Assembly: GCA_903970255.1 (NCBI GenBank)
Contig: CAJCHM010000045.1
Span: forward strand, 1-64,000
Direction of reading: 5' to 3'
DNA length: 64,000 nt
From: Acidobacteriota bacterium
Lineage (GTDB): Bacteria; Chlamydiota; Chlamydiia; Chlamydiales; Rhabdochlamydiaceae
Shown: positions 26,551-34,550 of the stretch, piece by piece
How positions within the stretch are numbered: position 1 is the first letter of the stretch
Layout of the letters: each line of letters opens with the position of its first letter
Position numbers and translations under genes: made by a program
The notes under the pieces: model-generated
The model's database searches: none
What the model saw: only the letters and a program-made list of their open reading frames with translations
Told to the model about the DNA's origin: nothing

Positions 26551-26931
26551 ATGGTTAAAAATCGAATTGCAAGACTTAACTCCTTGCTCAAAGAAGTTCT
26601 ATCTGAAGTGATCCGAGAAGATGTGCGCAACCCACTAGTTGCAAAACTCTTTACCGTCACAGGTGTTGATATCACAAACGATTTGCAGCATGCAAAAGTC
26701 TATATCAGCGTCATTGGCACAGATAAAGAGAAAGAAGATACGATCAAAGCCCTGCAGTCCGCTGCAGGTTTCATTGCTATCCTCTCGTCCAAAAAAGTCG
26801 TCATGCGCTATTTTCCAGAGTTGACATTTAAACTTGATACCTCAGTGGAAAATCAATTCCGTATCGACTCTCTTTTGAACAAAATCAAACAAGAGCAAGA
26901 CCTCCGCAATCCACCTCCGGAAAGTTCATGA
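26551..26931 (+). CDS. rbfA: Ribosome-binding factor A
   Basis: A 126-residue protein with the RbfA KH-like fold: RIARLNSLLKEVLSEVIREDVRNP at the N-terminus, FTVTGVDITNDLQHAKVYISV in the middle and the RYFPELTFKLDTSVE strand (family consensus R..P.L.F..D.S) near residue 90. It matures the 30S subunit at the 16S 5' end. It sits between infB and truB, overlapping truB by 4 bases (ATGA). Confidence 0.94.
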   Translation: MVKNRIARLNSLLKEVLSEVIREDVRNPLVAKLFTVTGVDITNDLQHAKVYISVIGTDKEKEDTIKALQSAAGFIAILSSKKVVMRYFPELTFKLDTSVENQFRIDSLLNKIKQEQDLRNPPPESS

Positions 26932-27659
26932 CAATACTTGCCCCTACAGGAGTAGACACTCGAACTTATGAAGGGATTTTGCCTATAACTAAACCTAAGT
27001 CAAAAACCTCCTTTAGCTTAGTTTCTTCTTTGCGCAAACTAACAAATATCCGAACCATCGGCCATGCCGGAACGTTAGATCCATTTGCAGACGGCGTTAT
27101 GGTCTTACTTATCGGCAAACCTTACACCCGCCTGAGTGATCGCTTTTTAAATCAAAATAAAGAGTATCTTGCCACAGTTTATCTAGGGGTTACCACCAAT
27201 TCCTATGATATTGAAGGAGAGATCACAAATACAAACCCATTCATCCCCGATTTGAATCAAATTGAAGAAACACTTCTCAAGTTTCAGGGAATAACCCTCC
27301 AAACTCCTCCCATGTTTTCCGCAAAGAAAGTGGAAGGGAAAAAATTGTATGAGCTAGCGCGCAAAGGGATCACCATTGAGCGGCAAAGCGTCCCTGTCAA
27401 CCTTCATATCGAACTCCTAGAATATTCCTACCCCAAACTTGAAATCAAAGTGCATTGCTCCAAAGGCACATATATCCGCTCTCTTGCCTACGATATCGGC
27501 ATCGAGCTCACCTGCGGAGCGCATCTCTCTGCTCTGACTCGTACCCGTAGTGGGAATGTCACCCTTGAAGATTGTTGTGATGGAACCCGATTATTTGAGA
27601 CAGGATATGATTGGATGCACTTTTTAAAGAAAGATCTATCAAAAATTATCCCATGTTGA
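26928..27659 (+). CDS. truB: tRNA pseudouridine-55 synthase TruB
   Basis: A 243-residue pseudouridine synthase. GILPITKPKSKTSF and IGHAGTLDPFADGVMVLLIG (catalytic aspartate 51) are diagnostic, with PMFSAKKVEGKKLYELAR near residue 127 and KVHCSKGTYIRSLAYDIG near residue 184. It makes pseudouridine 55 in the T loop of tRNAs. It is shorter than E. coli TruB (314) because the C-terminal PUA-like extension is absent, as in several small-genome bacteria. It overlaps rbfA by 4 bases and ribF by 7 bases. Confidence 0.95.
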   Translation: MTILAPTGVDTRTYEGILPITKPKSKTSFSLVSSLRKLTNIRTIGHAGTLDPFADGVMVLLIGKPYTRLSDRFLNQNKEYLATVYLGVTTNSYDIEGEITNTNPFIPDLNQIEETLLKFQGITLQTPPMFSAKKVEGKKLYELARKGITIERQSVPVNLHIELLEYSYPKLEIKVHCSKGTYIRSLAYDIGIELTCGAHLSALTRTRSGNVTLEDCCDGTRLFETGYDWMHFLKKDLSKIIPC

Positions 27660-28435
27660 TCATTACAGACCTAAACGATGCCCCTCCTGGTTTCCCTCCC
27701 TGCGGGCTGACCATTGGGAGCTTCGATGGGGTACATTTAGGGCACCAAGCTCTGCTAAGAGAGCTTAAACGGCCTTTAGAACCAGGAGCTCCTATTGTCG
27801 TTTTTACCTTTTCAAACCACCCTTCCCATCTTTTTACTCCCAATAAAGCAGTACCGCTGATTTGCTCCCCCCAGCATAAAGCAAAGCTTCTTGGCGAATA
27901 TGGAGTCGATCTTGTCATTCTTGTCCCCTTTACAGCTAAGTTCTCTGAATTTTTATTCGATCAGTTTCTGCAGTTGCTAATGGATAAACTCTCTTTTACC
28001 CATCTAGTTCTTGGCACCGGCGCCACTTTTGGCAAGCAAAAGGGAGGAAATGAGGCTAACGTTCGCGCATTGGCTCATCAATTGCAGTTTCAGGTTGAGT
28101 ATCTACCCAAATTCAATCTTCACGGCTCCCCTGTCTCCTCGGGAAGAATCCGCACGCTGATCACTCAAGCGAAGTTTGCAAAAGTGGAGGAATGCCTCGG
28201 CAGGCCCTACTCGCTTTTAGGGCGTCTTGGTAAAGCCGAAGACAGGCATAATTTCATGGAAGCAAAGGGGCTATGCCTTCCGCCGGATGGGGATTACCCC
28301 GTGCACCTGAAAGTTGGCGTTGAGGAACTGCCGGCAAGAGCAACCGTTGATACTCAAAAATGCCTGATTTACATTGAGCCTGCTAGGAGGGACATCCTAC
28401 TAACAGGCATAGATACGGAAGTTGTTTTTCTTTAG
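27653..28435 (+). CDS. ribF: RibF, FAD synthetase with reduced kinase domain
   Basis: A start at the ATG at 27653, inside the truB stop region, gives 260 residues. The N-terminal FMN adenylyltransferase domain is intact: TIGSFDGVHLGHQALL at residues 20-35, VFTFSNHPSHLF, and LVLGTGATFGKQKGGN near 122-137, followed by PVSSGRIRTLI (SSSRIR-like). The C-terminal riboflavin-kinase half, normally about 120-130 residues with a GxGxxxGFPTAN loop, is only about 80 residues and lacks that loop; it starts GRLGKAEDRHNFMEAKG. FAD formation from FMN is therefore supported and riboflavin phosphorylation is doubtful. The position after truB matches Chlamydia. Confidence 0.88.
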   Translation: MLIITDLNDAPPGFPPCGLTIGSFDGVHLGHQALLRELKRPLEPGAPIVVFTFSNHPSHLFTPNKAVPLICSPQHKAKLLGEYGVDLVILVPFTAKFSEFLFDQFLQLLMDKLSFTHLVLGTGATFGKQKGGNEANVRALAHQLQFQVEYLPKFNLHGSPVSSGRIRTLITQAKFAKVEECLGRPYSLLGRLGKAEDRHNFMEAKGLCLPPDGDYPVHLKVGVEELPARATVDTQKCLIYIEPARRDILLTGIDTEVVFL

Positions 28436-28440
28436 ACTTC

Positions 28441-28590
28441 TTAATTTATTATATCTGAGTTTTTCTTCATTTCTTTTAACCGCTCTTCCGCAATGAACAT
28501 AATTTCCTTTTTAAATGCTGCCATCATGCCCTCTCCCCACTTCTTGAGGACATGATTTTTGAGATTGTTTGGGGTTTTTTGTCCAATTTG
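28441..28590 (-). pseudogene. Coding-like tail of unknown origin
   Basis: Between the ribF stop and the PP2C stop, 50 codons read openly on the minus strand and look like a protein C-terminus (NNLKNHVLKKWGEGMMAA..., ending KKNSDIIN). No start with a ribosome binding site covers the whole; the internal ATG at about codon 23 would give only 28 residues. It may be the end of a gene whose front was lost when the PP2C gene was inserted. Confidence 0.3.
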
Positions 28591-28602
28591 TTATGGCACA
28601 TC

Positions 28603-29823
28603 TTAAGAAATTCTGATGACCATCGCAGAAAGGTTGTCCCCTGAGCGTGACTGGTATGCAGAATAAGTGATGTTTCTTGCTAAAGCGCCAACAGAACAGG
28701 TGCGATTTGCATGCACAGCACTCACAACATCTTTGGTACGGGCCACATCATAAATTCCATCACAGGCAAGAATCAAGTGACTCCCCTGTTGGATTTCACT
28801 CAATGGTTTCACAGTGATTTTAGGTCTTGGGCTCACACCTTGTAACCTATGATCGCCAATGGCCCGAGCAACTGCAAGATCTCCATTAATCCTTGGAGGC
28901 TTCTTTCCATCAAAAACCACCTTGCCACCGAGCTTCTCGATTGTTCTCCTGTAACGCGTTGCATCAGGTTTGGCATCTTCTGATAACTGAATAGGTGTAC
29001 CATTGTTATCTAAAACAGTTCTTGAATCACCCACATTTGCAGTCCAAATTTTCCCATCTAAAACCATAGCAACTGTTGCCGTTGTTCCCGCTCTTTTAGC
29101 AACCGTTGGATTTTGAGCATGAAATGCGCTGTCTAAATAAACCATGGTCACTTTTAGTGCTTGCCAGATTCCCTTTTCACTGAGCCCATCTGCGTTAAAC
29201 TCTTGAAGCGATTTTTCAAGCTCCATCTTGAGGTGATCTCTCACAAATTTTGAAGCCTCTCCTCCCCCATGGCCGTCGAAAATGCCAAAGAGTTGGATCG
29301 GATAGTTTTTGCCTCCAATAGTGAGATTGAAAGAGGTTGCCAGGTGCTCATCTTCCATCGTGGGTCTTTCCCCTTGATCATGAGAAATCCCCACCTGGTA
29401 ATTTCCCACTTTTTCCTCATGCATGTCCCAGTTGGATGGCGCATTGTGATACTGGAATGATTTCACAGGTTCCTTGGCCATTTGCTCCATTCCATATTGC
29501 ATTTGCTTTGCCAAATACCCTTTGATCTCAGAAGCATTATTATTGACCCAGTACAAGGGGGGAAGCGCCCCATGGGATCCATCACGAGCACGAGGGATCA
29601 ATTTGCCTGCGTCATTAGAGGTTGATGGAGAGTAAAAGAGATTAAGAAATGATTTGATGCACCTTACAAAACTGTTCCAGATCCGGGTCAAACAATCTGT
29701 AAAGGCATGGGAAGCATTTAGAAGGGGAGCAGTTGAGAGGATTTGCGAAGATGTGGGTTCATTCTTCAATACTTTCGACCAGCAAGTATTCTGACTAATA
29801 GCGTCAACAGAATTAAGGCTCAT
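28603..29823 (-). CDS. Eukaryotic-type PP2C protein phosphatase
   Basis: A 406-residue protein. Residues 140-406 form a complete PP2C (PPM) serine/threonine phosphatase: RPTMED at 153-158, the metal-binding DGHGG at 183-187, RAGTTATVA at 244-252, GDSR at 265-268, ARAIGDH at 319-325, CDGIYD at 354-359 and GDN at 395-397, all metal aspartates present. The arrangement is nearer to eukaryotic PP2C than to bacterial SpoIIE/PrpC types. The first 130 residues are unrelated, with an amphipathic segment SFVRCIKSFLNLFY. The gene lies, in opposite orientation, between ribF and ychF, adjacent genes in Chlamydia, so it was inserted there. It is a candidate secreted effector; a housekeeping partner of a Ser/Thr kinase is the alternative. 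Confidence 0.88.
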   Translation of the reverse strand: MSLNSVDAISQNTCWSKVLKNEPTSSQILSTAPLLNASHAFTDCLTRIWNSFVRCIKSFLNLFYSPSTSNDAGKLIPRARDGSHGALPPLYWVNNNASEIKGYLAKQMQYGMEQMAKEPVKSFQYHNAPSNWDMHEEKVGNYQVGISHDQGERPTMEDEHLATSFNLTIGGKNYPIQLFGIFDGHGGGEASKFVRDHLKMELEKSLQEFNADGLSEKGIWQALKVTMVYLDSAFHAQNPTVAKRAGTTATVAMVLDGKIWTANVGDSRTVLDNNGTPIQLSEDAKPDATRYRRTIEKLGGKVVFDGKKPPRINGDLAVARAIGDHRLQGVSPRPKITVKPLSEIQQGSHLILACDGIYDVARTKDVVSAVHANRTCSVGALARNITYSAYQSRSGDNLSAMVIRIS

Positions 29824-29892
29824 AATCTTTCCATTTTAAATTTAAATAAAACTGCGAACAGTATACAAAAAATAAGTAAAACATGTCTATTG

Positions 29893-29925
29893 ATATATAC
29901 CGGTGCTACTGCAAACGTACCTGTG
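29893..29925. mobile_element. MITE end fragment
   Basis: About 33 bases (ATATACCGGTGCTACTGCAA...) match one terminal repeat of the MITE copies that follow, with no second end. It is a relic of a further copy in the same spot. Confidence 0.6.
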
Positions 29926-30094
29926 TATACCGGAGCCACTTCAAACGTATCTGTCATTTCTGTTTTAACGGCCCCCTTTTCCCTTCCCCCAAACATGGGC
30001 TTATTACTTCGAATAATGTCCCTGTTTGGGGAAAGGAAAAATGGTCGCGTTTAAACAAAAATTACAGGTACGTTTGAAATGGCACCGGTATATA
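29926..30094. mobile_element. Palindromic MITE, copy 1
   Basis: A non-coding element of about 170 bp with terminal inverted repeats TATACCGGwGCCACTTCAAACGTA and a body that is itself near-palindromic (CTGTTTTAACG pairing with CGCGTTTAAACA; TTTTCCCTTCCCCCAAACA pairing with TGTTTGGGGAAAGGAAAAA). It shares its right TATA with copy 2, so the two stand in direct tandem. A third copy is at 61871-62042. Confidence 0.85.
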
Positions 30095-30262
30095 CCGGCG
30101 CCACTTCAAACGTATCTGTCATTTCTGTTTTAACGGCCCCCTTTTCCCTTCCCCCAAACAGGGGCTTATTTACTTCGAATAATGTCCCTGTTTGGGGAAA
30201 GGAAAAATGGTCGCGTTTAAACAAAAATTACAGGTACGTTTGAAGTAGCACCGGTATATACC
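30089..30262. mobile_element. Palindromic MITE, copy 2
   Basis: A nearly identical tandem neighbour of copy 1, ending CACCGGTATATACC. It differs at a handful of positions (for example GGGGCTTATTTACTTCG against GGGCTTATTACTTCG), so the duplication is recent. The almost full-length hairpin potential would let it act as a transcription stop between the PP2C gene and the next unit. Confidence 0.85.
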
Positions 30263-30320
30263 AAAAAATGACTGATAACACATTAAATAATAACATATTA
30301 CAACAAAAAAATAAAAACTA

Positions 30321-30349
30321 TTGATTAAAAGCATGAGTTTTTATATAAT
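30321..30349 (+). promoter_or_regulatory. Strong promoter of a small transcription unit
   Basis: TTGATT (30321-30326), exactly 17 bases, TATAAT (30344-30349). It is one of the best promoters in the window and it drives only the 40-codon frame at 30377 before a palindromic stop at 30484-30511. Confidence 0.65.
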
Positions 30350-30376
30350 AAAGCTATCCAAAAAAGGTAACTAACC

Positions 30377-30499
30377 ATGGCAAGGGCATATTCATATTCG
30401 GCGCCTTCGGTTTTTTGCGAACTGTCTTCAGTTCGTACGCAGACCTCTTTTGTCATTAAGTCCCTATTCACATCTCTTAAGACGATTATTCTCCCTTAA
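30377..30499 (+). CDS. Possible 40-residue peptide or small RNA
   Basis: The ATG at 30377 follows AAAAAGG at good spacing and reads 40 codons (MARAYSYSAPSVFCELSSVR...) to a TAA at 30497. The peptide has no known motif. The same stretch can fold into a hairpin GAACTGtcttCAGTTC near 30419-30434. With a strong promoter before and a perfect palindrome after, the unit could equally be a small regulatory RNA of about 160 nt. Which of the two cannot be decided from sequence. Confidence 0.35.
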   Translation: MARAYSYSAPSVFCELSSVRTQTSFVIKSLFTSLKTIILP

Positions 30500-30511
30500 G
30501 GGAGAATAATC
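30484..30511. terminator. Perfect 28-bp palindrome, likely bidirectional terminator
   Basis: GATTATTCTCCC TTAA GGGAGAATAATC is a perfect palindrome followed by TAATTTTTA. It ends the small unit starting near 30356. Confidence 0.65.
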
Positions 30512-30544
30512 TAATTTTTACTACTCACATTTTTTTTGCATCTA

Positions 30545-30573
30545 TTGACATAAAGCGCTGTGCTTTGTGTGTA
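30545..30573 (+). promoter_or_regulatory. Possible promoter of the 30703 gene
   Basis: A perfect -35 TTGACA (30545-30550) is followed after 17 bases by a weak -10 TGTGTA (30568-30573). Confidence 0.4.
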
Positions 30574-30702
30574 TTTTTTAAACATTATTTTTTAACTATT
30601 GGAGATTTTTATGAAACTTATCAATTTTACTGTTTTTTTCAAGAGCGACATTTTAGCAATCCGCAATTCAAGACAGGCCACATTGAATCGGTGGAGGGGA
30701 TC

Positions 30703-31722
30703 ATGTCATTGAAAATAACAGGGCAAAAATTTGCCAAAAACCAAAACTATAATAAAAATGGTTTTTCTAAAAAAATGATCCACAGCGCCCCCGACCATAG
30801 GCGCCTGTCTGAAATGTACAAAACGGATAAGGAATACAATGCTCTGAGTTGCTTTCAGTTGCAAAAACATCCTTATTTGACCAAAAGATATTTTGAAGTA
30901 GCTTCGGTGATGCACGACAAAGGGAAATTTCCATTCTTGCATGCCCAAAGTTCCGCCTATAGGGCAGGCAGAATCTTTATCGAAACTCTGTCAGGAGATT
31001 CTCAAAAAAAATCACATTTCAAATATTTTCGTCAGCCGAGCTCAAAATTTTTCATTAATCGAGATCAATTGATGGAAAAAGTATTGAGCTCAATCGAACC
31101 TGCTTCTCACATCATGTCGATGAGCTATTCTATCTTTGAATGTGAGCCTGAAGAGAGCGCTAATTATTTTCTTTTCCGCAATAGCAGCGCGAGCAATGAT
31201 TTGAAAAACTCCGAGGAGGCTATTGAAGTCTGCTTAAAGAGGCGTGGAATGCAGGCAAGGAAACCCGATGTATCCAAAAAGATCCAGCAATTTGTCAAAG
31301 AGTACTCTAAACTGAAATTGGGTACTCTCTATCTGGTGGGGATTCCTAAAGAACGATTGAGCCGTTATGTGTACGATTCCTACCCCTATGGAAAGCCAAC
31401 AGGGATCGATATACACCAGGTCATCGATCGCGATGCTTTTTCATTAGAAAAAGCTTCCATACAAAGGAGAGCCCCTCAGGCACGTTTAATGCTCTTCAAT
31501 GAAACAATGACTCCATCGTCTGGGATCGAGGTGGTTGATGTGACCGATGTTGAAGAGTCTGTCCGGTATATCGAGGATCATCGTACAACTCCTCCAGAAA
31601 CAGGGCTGCCCTATTCTTATTTCTTCCCTGAAGGCATGGCTCAAGAGGATGAAGATGGGAAACAAAGGGAAAGGATCGACGCGCAAGTGAGGCAATTTGC
31701 AAAAATGATTGCCAATCTCTAG
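30703..31722 (+). CDS. Hypothetical protein, candidate effector
   Basis: The ATG at 30703 has GTGGAGGGG seven bases upstream and gives 339 residues; the open frame extends back to 30565 without a ribosome binding site. The protein is soluble with a basic N-terminus rich in Lys/Asn. Conspicuous stretches are FPFLHAQSSAYRAGRIF near residue 77, TLYLVGIPKERLSRYVYDSY near 232 and GIDIHQVID. I do not recognise the family, though the pattern (H..S..YR, later QARLML) could belong to an enzyme such as an ADP-ribosyltransferase-like fold; this is speculation. It lies in the accessory block between ribF and ychF and is followed by a strong hairpin. Confidence 0.6.
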   Translation: MSLKITGQKFAKNQNYNKNGFSKKMIHSAPDHRRLSEMYKTDKEYNALSCFQLQKHPYLTKRYFEVASVMHDKGKFPFLHAQSSAYRAGRIFIETLSGDSQKKSHFKYFRQPSSKFFINRDQLMEKVLSSIEPASHIMSMSYSIFECEPEESANYFLFRNSSASNDLKNSEEAIEVCLKRRGMQARKPDVSKKIQQFVKEYSKLKLGTLYLVGIPKERLSRYVYDSYPYGKPTGIDIHQVIDRDAFSLEKASIQRRAPQARLMLFNETMTPSSGIEVVDVTDVEESVRYIEDHRTTPPETGLPYSYFFPEGMAQEDEDGKQRERIDAQVRQFAKMIANL

Positions 31723-31772
31723 TAGGTGAGACTCGCAGACATCCAAGAGTTTTCTTGACTCTGGAAGAACTA

Positions 31773-31806
31773 CAAACTGTTTGAGTGGACCCACTCAAAC
31801 AGTTTG
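31773..31806. terminator. Perfect 16-bp hairpin after the 30703 gene
   Basis: CAAACTGTTTGAGTGG and its exact complement are separated by 2 bases, followed by TTTCCTCTT. It should act as a terminator and insulate ychF from the accessory gene. Confidence 0.7.
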
Positions 31807-31882
31807 TTTCCTCTTGCTAAATGAGCTGCCAATCCTTTATCCTATTGGCAAATAAATTTAAATTTACAACTAGACAAAGATT

Positions 31883-32977
31883 ATGGCTGGACTCTCCTGT
31901 GGTATCGTTGGGTTGCCCAACGTTGGAAAATCGACATTATTCAATGCGCTGACAAAATTGGCTGCTGCAGCTGCCAATTACCCCTTTTGCACGATCGATC
32001 CCAATACCGGGATTGTCGATGTCCCCGATCCTAGACTTGCCGTGCTTTCTAAAATTTCCAAGAGCCACAAATTGGTTCCTGCTCAAATCACGTTCGTGGA
32101 TATTGCAGGTCTTGTCAAAGGCGCCTCTGAAGGGGAGGGTCTTGGAAATAAGTTTCTGGCAAACATTCGAGAAACTGACGCCATTGTCCACGTCGTTCGC
32201 TGCTTCCAAGATGACGATGTGATCCATGTCGCAGGCAAAATCGATCCGATTGCCGATATCGAGGTGATCAATTTGGAGCTTGTCCTTTCCGATTTGCAAA
32301 TGGCTGAGAATATCGCCAGCAGACTCGAAAAGCAGATGAAGGGAAAAAAAGAGTTTGTCCCTGTTGTTGAGACGATGCGCAAAGCAATCCATCATTTAAA
32401 TCAAAATAAGCCTCTCAGGACCCTTGAGCTGACCAGCGAGGAAAAGGAGTTCATCCGGGACTACCCATTTCTGACCGACAAGAAGGTTCTCTATGCCTGC
32501 AACGTCTCTGAAAACTCTCTTCCCTCCATGGATAATGAGTTTGTTGAATTGGTAAGGCAGTATGCTGCTAAAGAGGGAAATAGGGTCGTTCCTATCTGTG
32601 CTAAGCTTGAAGAAGAAGTGGCGCAGCTCGACAATACTGAGGCAGTAGAATTTTTACAATCTTTGGGCCTTGAAGAAACGGGCTTAAATAGGCTGATCAA
32701 AGCTGCCTACGACATCTTAGGGCTCATCTCTTATCTAACAACGGGTGAGATTGAGACCAGAGCCTGGACGATCCAGCGCGGTACCAAAGCTCCCGAGGCT
32801 GCTGGTAAAATCCATACTGACATCCAAAAGGGGTTCATACGCGCTGAGGTGGTTTCCTATCAGGATATGGTCGCATATAATGGAAAGGCGGGGGCTAGAG
32901 AGGCTGGAAAATTAAGAGCGGAGGGCAAAGACTATGTCGTTCAAGACGGAGATGTCATCGAATTCCTCCACAACTGA
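31883..32977 (+). CDS. ychF: Redox-regulated ATPase/GTPase YchF
   Basis: A 364-residue Obg-family P-loop protein: G1 GLPNVGKST at residues 10-18, the YchF-specific [11 protein letters not shown] near 31-41, G3 [17 protein letters not shown] near 73-89, NVSEN in place of NKxD near 206 and a C-terminal TGS domain ending [12 protein letters not shown]. YchF prefers ATP and associates with ribosomes. It is full length. The rRNA methyltransferase gene starts inside its 3' end, with the ribosome binding site GGAGGG at 32920. Confidence 0.97.
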   Translation: MAGLSCGIVGLPNVGKSTLFNALTKLAAAAANYPFCTIDPNTGIVDVPDPRLAVLSKISKSHKLVPAQITFVDIAGLVKGASEGEGLGNKFLANIRETDAIVHVVRCFQDDDVIHVAGKIDPIADIEVINLELVLSDLQMAENIASRLEKQMKGKKEFVPVVETMRKAIHHLNQNKPLRTLELTSEEKEFIRDYPFLTDKKVLYACNVSENSLPSMDNEFVELVRQYAAKEGNRVVPICAKLEEEVAQLDNTEAVEFLQSLGLEETGLNRLIKAAYDILGLISYLTTGEIETRAWTIQRGTKAPEAAGKIHTDIQKGFIRAEVVSYQDMVAYNGKAGAREAGKLRAEGKDYVVQDGDVIEFLHN

Positions 32978-34094
32978 TCCATCCATGATCTTTATTAGTT
33001 GCGCAGATCATCTGGAGCAATTGCTGAAATCTGAGCTGAAGTCACTGGGAATAAATGACTTGCGATTGGGTTTTAGGGGGATTTATGCTCCCAATACAAT
33101 CGAAAATATTTTCAAGGTCAACTACTTGAGCCGCCTTGCAACGCGCGTTCTCCTTCCCTTAGCGCAATTTGCCTGTCCAGACACGGATACTCTCTATAAC
33201 GAGGCAAAAAAAATTCCTTGGGCAGACTACATCGACATCAGCAAAACCTTTGCAATCGATGCCAACATCAATCATCCCCAAATCCGCCACTCCCTCTATG
33301 GAGCGCAGCTTGTCAAAGACGCCATCTGCGATGTGATCCGGGAAAAAAAGGGGGAACGACCCTCTGTTGATGTCAAAAATCCCGATATTCAGCTCAACGT
33401 CTTCATCCAAAATAAAAGGGCTACCATCAGTCTGGACACATCGGGCGCTCCCCTCTACAAGCGGGGATGGAAAGAAACCAGTACAGAAGCGGGATTACCA
33501 GAAACCCTTGCCGCAGCTATTTTAGTTCGCGCTAACTATTCAGAAAGAGAGATCTTGTGCGATCCCTTTTGCGGGGCTGGCACTTTTTTGATTGAGGCAG
33601 CCATGATGGCAACCAAGACCCCTGCGGGCTTTTTTAGAAAAAAATGGGGATTCCTGCATCTTCCCCATTTCAAGATTGAGGAGTGGGAAGAGTTTAAAAA
33701 CCACTGGGATGGGCAAAGAGTGGCGCTTGAATCTCAAAAAATCATTGGATCGGATACCGATCCCCACTCTGTGCGGATTTGTAAAGAGCATTTGCGCAAG
33801 ACCAACTTTGAAAGGGAGGTCCTGCTCATTCATACTCCTGTTGCCAAGTTTAGCCCGCCGCGCTCCCCTACTCTTGTCGTCACCGACCCCCCCTTTGGTA
33901 AAAGATTGCACGCCCCACCCCAAATCTACCAAGACCTCGGCCAATTCCTCAAGACCAAATGCCCTTCTGCTCCCTGGTCTTATTTGTTGACCTCCTCATT
34001 CCAACTTGTCAAAGCAACAGGCTGCTCTGTTTTGTCAGAATGGGAGGTCAAGCACGGCGGATTGAATGTTACCCTTTATCAATTAGCAAATTAG
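32934..34094 (+). CDS. THUMP-domain 23S rRNA guanine-N2 methyltransferase
   Basis: A 386-residue protein like the N-terminal half of RlmL. A THUMP domain (about 15-165) with FRGIYAPNTIENIFKVNYLSRLATRVL is followed by a Rossmann methyltransferase: DTSGAPLYKRGWKE near 165, CDPFCGAGTFLIEAAMMA (SAM-binding motif I) near 206-223, GSDTDPHSVRICKEH and the catalytic DPPFGKRL near 319-326. It would methylate a guanine (m2G) in 23S rRNA. The ATG at 32934 has GGAGGG at 8 bases, although a later ATG at 32985 is possible. It overlaps ychF by 44 bases and the BON gene stop by 4. Confidence 0.87.
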   Translation: MSFKTEMSSNSSTTDPSMIFISCADHLEQLLKSELKSLGINDLRLGFRGIYAPNTIENIFKVNYLSRLATRVLLPLAQFACPDTDTLYNEAKKIPWADYIDISKTFAIDANINHPQIRHSLYGAQLVKDAICDVIREKKGERPSVDVKNPDIQLNVFIQNKRATISLDTSGAPLYKRGWKETSTEAGLPETLAAAILVRANYSEREILCDPFCGAGTFLIEAAMMATKTPAGFFRKKWGFLHLPHFKIEEWEEFKNHWDGQRVALESQKIIGSDTDPHSVRICKEHLRKTNFEREVLLIHTPVAKFSPPRSPTLVVTDPPFGKRLHAPPQIYQDLGQFLKTKCPSAPWSYLLTSSFQLVKATGCSVLSEWEVKHGGLNVTLYQLAN

Positions 34095-34429
34095 TTGTTG
34101 GCTATCGTGATCTGATTATCTACCCTAACAACTCCTTTAACACCTTTTGCTATTTTGACAATGGTGTACCTGTCCCCTCTTGTAGGGACACTGCCGGTTA
34201 GGGTGACAATGCCATTGGTTGTGCTTACAGATACGAAGCGAGCACTTGCAGAAATTGAAGTATCAGCTAAGATCTCAGCCTTGACCTTCGTGGTGATTAC
34301 CCAATCCGCTGAATTTTCTTGCGAGGCGTCTTGCGACATGACTCCGTTATTAGAACCATTACAGCAGCTGTCATTATCGCAAGCCGCGCAAACTAGAGCC
34401 AGAACTGGAATTAATAATAGCTTTTTCAT
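34091..34429 (-). CDS. BON-domain lipoprotein 1
   Basis: A 112-residue secreted protein: a short signal KKLLLIPVLALVCAAC with cysteine 17 as the probable lipidation site, a cysteine/serine-rich spacer, then one BON domain (about 43-110: KAEILADTSISASARFVSVSTTNG then IVTLTGSVPTRG and GVVRVDNQI). BON domains bind lipid surfaces; OsmY and BamE-neighbour lipoproteins are examples. It is nearly identical in layout and sequence to the protein at 34725-35039, a tandem duplication. It is probably periplasmic or outer-membrane attached and involved in envelope stability. Confidence 0.85.
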   Translation of the reverse strand: MKKLLLIPVLALVCAACDNDSCCNGSNNGVMSQDASQENSADWVITTKVKAEILADTSISASARFVSVSTTNGIVTLTGSVPTRGDRYTIVKIAKGVKGVVRVDNQITIANN

Positions 34430-34520
34430 AGAAATCTCCCAAAATATAGTTTATCAACCTAATTCCAGATACTATGTAATAAAGATTATTTTGTAAATAA
34501 ATTAATTGAATTTAAAGGAA

Positions 34521-34549
34521 AGAGAACCTTCAAGTTTTGAAGGCTCTCT
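34521..34549. terminator. Hairpin between BON genes
   Basis: AGAGAACCTTCAA and TTGAAGGCTCTCT pair with one mismatch around a 3-nt loop. In either direction a short T- or A-run is near, so weak termination is possible. It sits directly left of the larger palindrome at 34551. Confidence 0.5.
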
Positions 34550-34550
34550 T

